From Dactylorhiza incarnata (Eukaryota > Streptophyta > Magnoliopsida > Asparagales > Orchidaceae), in the NCBI GenBank assembly GCA_033032865.1, contig JAWHQI010000505.1, positions 57,501 to 121,500 of the forward strand: a DNA stretch of 64,000 bases, written 5' to 3'. Each line of letters begins with the position of its first letter. The first letter of the stretch is position 1. The notes beneath the pieces were generated by a model. That model was not told where the DNA came from and searched no databases. It worked only from the letters and a program-made list of their open reading frames with translations. The position numbers were made by a program, and so were the translations under genes. Positions 58,127-64,000 of this stretch are shown piece after piece.

Positions 58127-59715
58127 GGAGCAATCTCGCAAGCGCGAGATATTTCGTCATCTGGTCGTTCTTGGCCTCGTAGTTTCCCTCAACTTGCGAG
58201 ACTACGAGTTGGGAGTCTGCATAAATCGTCAGGTTCTCTGCTTTGCAATCGATGGCGAGTCGGAGGCCGGCGATCAGTGCCTTGTATTCCGCGATGTTGT
58301 TGGTTGCGGGGAATTTTAACCGGAGGCCATAATCTAAGGTGATCTCATCGGGACTTATGAGGAGCAATCCTGCTCCGGCTCCTTCAGCTCCTGAAGCACC
58401 GTCGACGTAGAGAGTCCAGCGGGGACTAGTGGTGTCATTGATAGGAGCTGCTTCTGATGGAAGGGTGTACTCTACAACAAAGTCGGCGAGTACTTGTGAC
58501 TTGATGTCCGGCCGGGGCAGAAACTGGATGTCGAACTCGCCAAGCTCTACGACCCATTTCACTAGCCTTCCAGAGACATCTGGTTTCTGGAGGATTGCTC
58601 GCAGCGGGAGCTGAGTCAACACTTTTACTGTGTGAGCCTGGAAGTTGGGCCGAAGCTTTCTTGCCGAGAAGATGAGAGCTAATGTTGTCTTGTCATGCCG
58701 GATACCTTGCCACTGTGTCTGTGAGGACTTTACTGAGGTAGTAGACTGGTCATTGTACCCCTCCTTTGTCTTTCACCAACACCGAGCTGAGATTCGTGGG
58801 AGAAACTGCCTGGTGCAGGAACAGGGTCTCTCCGGGGATGGGTTTTGACAGAAGTGGTGGTGAGGCCAGGTATTGTTTGAGAAGTTCGAAGGCCGCCTGA
58901 CACTCGTCAGTCCACTGGAACCAAAAGTGGCGCGCTCCCCAAAGAATTTTGAAGAAAGGGAGGTATTTGTCTCCTGTCCGTGACAAGAAATGAGAAAACG
59001 CGGTGATCCTCCCGTTCAGACGTTGCACTTCCTTAATTGAACGAGGTGGCGACAAATCCTCCAACGCCTTGATCTTCTTGGGGTTGGCCTCAATCCCCCG
59101 ATGGGTTACCATGAAACCCAAGAACTTTCCCGCCGTCACACCAAACGCACATTTGCTGGGGTTGAGCCGCATATGGAAGCGACAGAGAAGCTGAAAGCAC
59201 TTTCCCAAGTCTTTCAAGTGGTCGCAACGGTGGACGCTCTTCACCAACATGTCATCCACGTATACCTCCATCGTTTCTCCGATGAGGTTCTTGAAGACCT
59301 TGTTCATCAGCCTTTGGTAGGTAGCCCCGACATTTTTAAGGCCGAATGACATCACCTTATAGCAGTAGACTCCTTTGTCGGTGCGGAAGGTGGTATGTTA
59401 TTCGTCTGCGGGGTTCATCCTTATCTGGTTGTAGCCTGAATAAGCGTCCATGAAACTGAGAAGCTCATGGCCAGCCATCGCGTCGACGAGCTGGTCGATC
59501 CTCGGGAGAGGAAACTGTCCTTTGGGCACGCCTAGTTTAGGTTGTTGTAGTCGACGCACATTCGCCACTTCCCCGAGGCCTTTTTTACCATAACCACGTT
59601 AGCGAGCCACGTGGAGTATTCCGCTTCGCGGATGAACCGCGCCTCCATGAGTTTGTCTACTTCTTCTTCGATCGCCTTCAACCGCTCAGGGGCAAAGTTC
59701 CTCTTCTTTTGAATC
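58127..59715 (-). pseudogene. Tat-lineage Ty3 reverse transcriptase and RNase H
   Basis: Minus strand. RT starts at the element boundary with KKRNFAPERLKAIEEEVDKL, continues FIREAEYSTWLANVVMVKK, a damaged segment near 59520-59360, then MSFGLKNVGATYQRLMNKVF and VYVDDMLVKS with the catalytic Asp pair intact, and GFMVTHRGIEANPKKIKAL. The connection/RNase H region is frameshifted (about 58750-58620). A second, archaeal-type RNase H follows (LYVDGASG, NNIAEYKALIAGL, YADSQLVVSQVEGN), a hallmark of Tat elements. It is cut at 58127 by the copia, whose TSD duplicates GGAGC, and continues at 51415. Confidence 0.9.
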
Positions 59716-61058
59716 TGAAAGTGCACAGTTAACCTCACTAGAATTCTCTAGAAGGGGGAGGGGGTGAATAGAGAATTAAAATTTTTTTGTGCAAAGTTAA
59801 TAATTATATATATATATGTGTGTGTGTAGTGATCACAGATTAGAGCTTCTCACACACCAACAAGAATTAAACAAGTAAGGAAAATAAATGCAAGAAGAAA
59901 ATTCACAGCACAACACAAAGAAATATAGTGGTTCCCCAAACTTTGGGTAGTCCACTCTTCTACCCCCTTAGTAGGAATTCACTATCTTGCACTGAGTCTT
60001 TTGATAAGGAGACTCTTAGAACCACCCTGAGTCTTTTGATAAGGAGACTCTTAGAACCAACTGAGTCTTTTGAAAAGGAGACTCTTAGAACCAGTACAAC
60101 TGAATTTTTTGAAGAGAGATTCTAAAAACTCTTTTACAATATGTGAGTGAAATGAGAAAAAGGAGAAGAAGTATTTAAGACAAGAAAGAATCTTCTTCCT
60201 AGCAAGAAGATTGGAAGCACAAGAAGTAGTGAATGAAATCTCTCTTCTATAGTGAGAAGGAGATTGTAGGCCTTTTCTCTCTTTTTTGAGAGCTATCAGA
60301 GTTTGCAGCAAAATGGCTTCAGAAGCAGGAGAAGATGGAAGCTTGATGGTTGCTGCAGAATTATTTCTCAATTCTCTTTCTTTTTACTTGGGAGCTCTTC
60401 CTCTTTTTCAAATGTAAAAATGGTGGATCACTTCATATATTCTCTGTCGACCTCCTTGTTATTTTATAGCTCTGTCCATTCAAATAATACTATAGGAGGA
60501 TAATTGATTAGCAGACAGAGAAATAGAAAGATAAAAATATTTCCATAATAATTATATCAATAGAAGGAAAGAATTCATTCTGATTTCAAATAATGTCCAT
60601 AATAGTTTTAATCAAATTAGCCAAGAATCTATTAGATGAAAAGAATGATTCAGAACGGCTATAAAGAATAAATTGATTCCATATAAATCAGATCTATAAC
60701 AGAAGGAAAGAGATCTGGCGATTTTTGAATTAAACATAGAAATCGACGTGCGTCGATTACTATTCGACGTAAGCGTCGAATTCGTCCTGGCTGGACGTCG
60801 AGAGAAGAATAAGGAAGGTGCGTCGACTAAGGTGCGTCGACTTCTCAAGATGCGTCGACTAGAAGTCAGAGCTACGTCGACATATGATACGTCGAATTCT
60901 TCTTAAAGTTACTTCGACTCATTCTGAAAGGAACGTCGACACCACTTCGACGTTGCGTCGAATACTATTCGACACATATTTATTTAACCTTGATTTTTCT
61001 TTCTTAGAAAACATATTCAACTCATTTTCAGGGGTTAAGAGAAATCATTTTCCCAACA
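59716..61058 (-). repeat. 3' LTR of second two-ORF element
   Basis: 1,343 bp, TG...CA. Shares with 29496-31305 the outer ends, the TCTTTTGATAAGGAGA tandem block (about 59995-60085) and the TCGACG/CGTCGA array (60740-60965, about 13 exact hexamers in 245 bp). The polypurine tract (minus AGGGGGAGAT) follows at 61059-61068. Confidence 0.88.
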
Positions 61059-61229
61059 ATCTCCCCCTATTTGTCTTAACCCTATTTAGAGAGAAATTGT
61101 ATCAGCATATTGATCAGTCACAGCAAAGCATTTAAGCAAGTAGAAGAAAAATTAGAAAAGGAAATCTTATAAACAAACTTCACGTTCAGATCAATCAGTA
61201 TTCAACCATAAATATATCAATCATTGTTT

Positions 61230-62917
61230 TTAAGGCATTTCAGGAGGGGTAGGAGGAGTCTTCCTTTTTCTAGTGAATACAATTGTTTTAAGAGAGGGGG
61301 ATTGCTCCTTCTCAACACCAGGTAGTTCACTCAGCTCCCCCTGAGTTACATCAGTTTGCTCCCCTTGGGATGGAACTTCCTTGGTTGCTTCTACTTTTGC
61401 CTCTACAGTTTCTTTTTCAGTTTCAGCTTCAGTCATAGCAGTACCTGGCCCCTGAGCTCCCTTTTCACCTATCACAGTATCTAGCTCCCCCTGAGTTTCA
61501 GCTTCTTTATTTTTCTCACCATCTGCCATATCTTCCTTTTCAACTTCATTTTCTGCTCTGGTTACCTCCCCTTGTAACAGTACCACTTGATTTGCAGCCT
61601 CTCTTGCTATATTGAGTACCTCTATTATTTGTTCTTGAATATGTAGCTCAGGTACTCTCTCATTTCCAATTGACTTGTGGGAGAGAGATTTAGGAGTGGA
61701 GGGCTGCTCTTCATCTAGCTTCTCCCCCTTCTTGACCTTCTTGGCCAAGGAGGTTAAGAAAGACCTGGTTACTCTAGAGGAAGAGAGAGAGGTCTTCAGA
61801 CTTTGCACAGAGGCACTGACCCCATCTATTTGGGTGTGCATGTGTAGGATGGAGGAATGAATCTGGGAGCAGTGCTCATCCAGCATTGCTTGGAATGTTT
61901 GAGCTGCTGATGCAATGCACTGAGTGAGGAGAGCTTCAGTGGATGCAGATGGTTCATGTTGTGGTTGGTGATGAGGCGAGAGTGGTGGAGGTGGTGATGA
62001 AGCTGGAGAGAAGTTAGTTGATACATGAGGTATGGGTGATAAAGGAGGTGGAGAGGATGAGAAAGTATGAGGAGGAAGAGATGGATGAACATGAGAGTTA
62101 GGAGGAGATGGAGTCTTTTCAGGAATGGAACCAGGCTTAGGAATTTGCCTGGTCCATTTGAAGAATAGAGCTATTGACATCCTTTTCCCTGGAGGAATAG
62201 GGATTCCTTTTGACCTACATAGGTCAGGGAAGGAGTGGAAGAGTACTTGACTCATAATCCTCATATATGCATTTTCTTTGTGTAAGTATTTAGAGCTTAT
62301 CATCTTGAGCAAGCATGTGGCCCAGTCCACCTTCTTCTTCAGCACCAGGCCCCCCATGATATTCAGTTGCTGCTTGGGCACTGCATCATGGGCTGAGGCC
62401 TTGCATAGCAGGATTTTTCTTGCTATATCTGCTAGCAGTCTTGTACTCCTCAGAAAAGTCTATTTTCTTTAGATGGATTGGTTTATCCTTTGAAAACTTC
62501 ATGGTGGTTAGCAGATGCTTGATTTCATCAGGTGTGAGGTATATAGATTCATCACCTAATAAGGGAGTGATGAAGACTTATGTAGTTATTCTTTAGAAGC
62601 TGATTTTCTTTCCCTATTTGCTTTGAACAAAGATAATATTAGGGTGTGCCTGATGGAAGATCAAAGGTTGTCCTAATGTGTTCTGTAGATATTGAGACAG
62701 ATGTTTCATGGATTGTTCCTTGGATTTCTCCTTGTTCAAATATCTGAACATGAGTCATCAGCTCTGTGAGCTCTGTTTCCAGGAGCTTGCATCTTGTGGA
62801 GATGAGCTTATCTAGTCCAGCTTCAGTGAACAGAGCAATGATGCTCTTGTAGTTTTCTGCGGCGTCTTGGAAAGATTCAAGGTCAATGTCGAAACCAGAG
62901 TTGGTCTTCGGAGCCAT
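61230..62917 (-). pseudogene. ORF2 of second two-ORF element
   Basis: Starts MAPKTNSGFDIDLESF at 62917; the first 92 codons are open, a damaged stretch follows (62640-62380), then a 383-codon frame runs to 61230. Shared blocks with 31518-33354 are TRCKLLETELTEL, KKKVDWATCLLKMI, RIMSQVLFHSF, GIPIPPGKRMSI and FFKWTRQI. A Pro/Ser/His-rich linker, a helical segment (THLQ-like, about 61900-61720) and an acidic tail with repeated TQGEL/SQGEQ follow. The long open tail despite divergence suggests recent constraint. Function unknown. Confidence 0.72.
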
Positions 62918-62999
62918 TTTAGGTTAGTGAGAGAGAGAGGAAGAAATCGGCTGGACTGAGGAGCAAGAAGGATGAAGGATGCAGAGTAGTGAAGGTTTC

Positions 63000-63290
63000 T
63001 AACTGAAGAGTCTTTTTAAGTCAGGTGAAACGTCGAAATGCGACACTATTCGAGGCTTATTCGGTACTTCAGTGGATGTGACCGAAAATATTTTAGTATT
63101 GCCGCTCGTTTTCATGAAATCGACGTTACGTAGAGTGGAATTCGACATAAGCGTCGATACAGCTCGCGTTAAGATGCTAGGGTTTCGTATCGACGTATGC
63201 ATCGATTGTAATCGACGCATGCATCGATTTCACTTATTGAGTTGAGTCATCGACGGTGCGTCGATTAGAAGTCGACGTTACTTTTGATTT
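63000..63290. repeat. TCGACG/CGTCGA array upstream of ORF2
   Basis: Spaced CGTCGA/TCGACG copies with one-base variants (about 63030-63275), in the same gag-ORF2 spacer position as 33520-33870. Confidence 0.75.
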
Positions 63291-63369
63291 TCCTGAAAAA
63301 TTCTAGGTGTTTATTTATTTTTATCTCTTCCTAATCCTAAAGGTTTCTAAGTTAGTCTTGGACTAATTT

Positions 63370-63861
63370 TCACAGATAGTTTGATTGATTGTGCCAACAT
63401 TTTTTGGCAAGGTGGCCAGTTTTGTTACATATGTAGCACTTGATTATCTTAGTATTGTGAGATTTTGATTTTAGAGAGGTATAGAGGTGTTGATTAGGAT
63501 AGAAAGTTTGATTTAGATGGGAATTTTGGTTAGGATAGAAAGTTTGGTTAGGATAGAGGTATTGATTAGGATAGAAATCATGATTAGGATGAATGGGTCC
63601 TGAATAGGGGTTAAGATGGAAGGTTTTTGGAGGATAGGCATTTAAGTTGCTCTGGTTTTGTATGCGTTGATATCTATTCGACGTATGTTGATAGTTGCGT
63701 TGATTTATATTCGGCGCTTTCTCCAGATAGCGTTGATCTGGTATCGACGCATGAACAATGTTGCGTCGATTTGATGTCGACGTACTTTTATTCAAGCGTC
63801 GAGTTGAGGTCGAGGCATCTGAGAGATTGCGTCGAGTAGAATTCGACGCACTATCATTCAT
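63370..63861 (-). CDS. Gag C-terminal region with motif-encoded STRRN repeats
   Basis: An open frame of 163 codons, continuing upstream beyond a conservative start. N-terminal part: repeated A-S-T-S-T-R-R-N-like units written by the GCGTCGA/TCGACGC array. Middle: about eight FYPNQ/LYPNQ-type seven-residue repeats. C-terminus: zinc knuckle CYICNKTGHLAKKC before the stop at 63370. The knuckle and position identify it as the end of copia-type Gag. Compared with the gag at 34-36 kb, the repeats are an addition. The true start is upstream of the window's usable part. Confidence 0.65.
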   Translation of the reverse strand: MNDSASNSTRRNLSDASTSTRRLNKSTSTSNRRNIVHASIPDQRYLEKAPNINQRNYQHTSNRYQRIQNQSNLNAYPPKTFHLNPYSGPIHPNHDFYPNQYLYPNQTFYPNQNSHLNQTFYPNQHLYTSLKSKSHNTKIIKCYICNKTGHLAKKCWHNQSNYL

Positions 63862-64000
63862 ATGTCGATATGAAGTCGACGCAACTGTATCTTCATAAAT
63901 TTCCTTTTTCCCTTTTTCTGATTTGGCTCTTTTATGTATTGTTTCTTTTGGCTTAATTGCTTCTTCAGATGAAGTTTGAGAGTCATCAGCTGAATAATAT

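Larger units (their letters stand above)
59716..64000 (-). mobile_element. Second pol-less two-ORF LTR element (partial)
   Basis: 3' LTR (59716-61058), ORF2 (61230-62917), spacer and the gag end (63370-63861) on the minus strand; the rest is beyond the window. LTR ends TGTTGGGAAAA and GTGCACTTTCA match the element at 29.5 kb, while the body is strongly diverged. Inserted in Tat RT; left TSD would be GAATC (59711-59715). Confidence 0.88.

Noticed and set aside
59716..61058. Independent solo LTR
   Set aside because: The polypurine tract, ORF2 and gag follow in order on the minus strand, so it is the 3' LTR of an element running out of the window.

Overview
The window is a repeat-dominated stretch of a flowering-plant nuclear genome, most likely a eudicot. 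The evidence is plant-specific LTR retrotransposon lineages, a PIF/Harbinger transposase with a spliced intron, TRIM elements, MITEs and a QALGGH-type C2H2 zinc-finger gene. I recognise one intact host gene (24631-25413, minus, a ZAT-type transcriptional repressor). One decayed, intron-containing host gene fragment is buried inside a retrotransposon LTR (47.29-48.63 kb). Almost everything else is transposable element, often nested, with several insertions dated relative to each other by exact 5-bp target-site duplications (TSDs).

Layout. 1-1196: 3' part of a PIF/Harbinger transposon inserted in a Ty3 chromovirus (Tekay/del type). The chromovirus pol resumes after a complete, pol-less 6.07-kb LTR element (1220-7286, TSD CTTAT, tRNA-Asp primer site) and ends in a 5.2-kb 3' LTR (9194-14375). 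14.4-21.7 kb: minus-strand reading frames resembling the antisense ORFs of Tat-lineage elements, full of GCGAG motifs, with a three-LTR TRIM inserted (14869-15638, TSD CATTC). 21.7-29.0 kb: gene-like territory with two MITEs and the ZAT gene. 29.0-37.9 kb: a minus-strand TRIM and an 8.4-kb minus-strand LTR element with a SIRE-like gag, no pol and a second ORF. 38360-49625: a minus-strand Ty1/copia (TSD CTCAT) split by a 6.4-kb chromovirus solo LTR (42859-49287, TSD TCAGA) that landed in its primer-binding site. 49.9-59.7 kb: minus-strand Tat pol, interrupted by a nearly intact plus-strand copia (51416-58126, TSD GGAGC) whose 1,356-codon gag-pol has one nonsense codon. 59716-64000: a second, diverged member of the pol-less two-ORF family.

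How the parts relate. The pol-less elements keep LTRs, primer sites and Gag-like or accessory proteins, so they presumably depend on polymerase from relatives. The most striking shared feature is that several unrelated element families each carry a private, dense array of a short, mostly CpG-containing motif: GCGGTCT in the plus copia LTR, TCGACG/CGTCGA in the two-ORF family, GCGAGTGGT hairpins in the Tat-like block, GTTCGACGAAC in one chromovirus LTR, and AGATCTCRTCCA near 22.2 kb. In the two-ORF family the array occurs in the LTR, just upstream of ORF2 and inside gag codons. I infer family-specific protein-binding arrays, possibly like VANC-type anti-silencing systems, but nothing here proves it. 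Long G/C homopolymers (14-74 bases) recur at sites where paralogous copies have short G runs. They may be real expansions or assembly artefacts.
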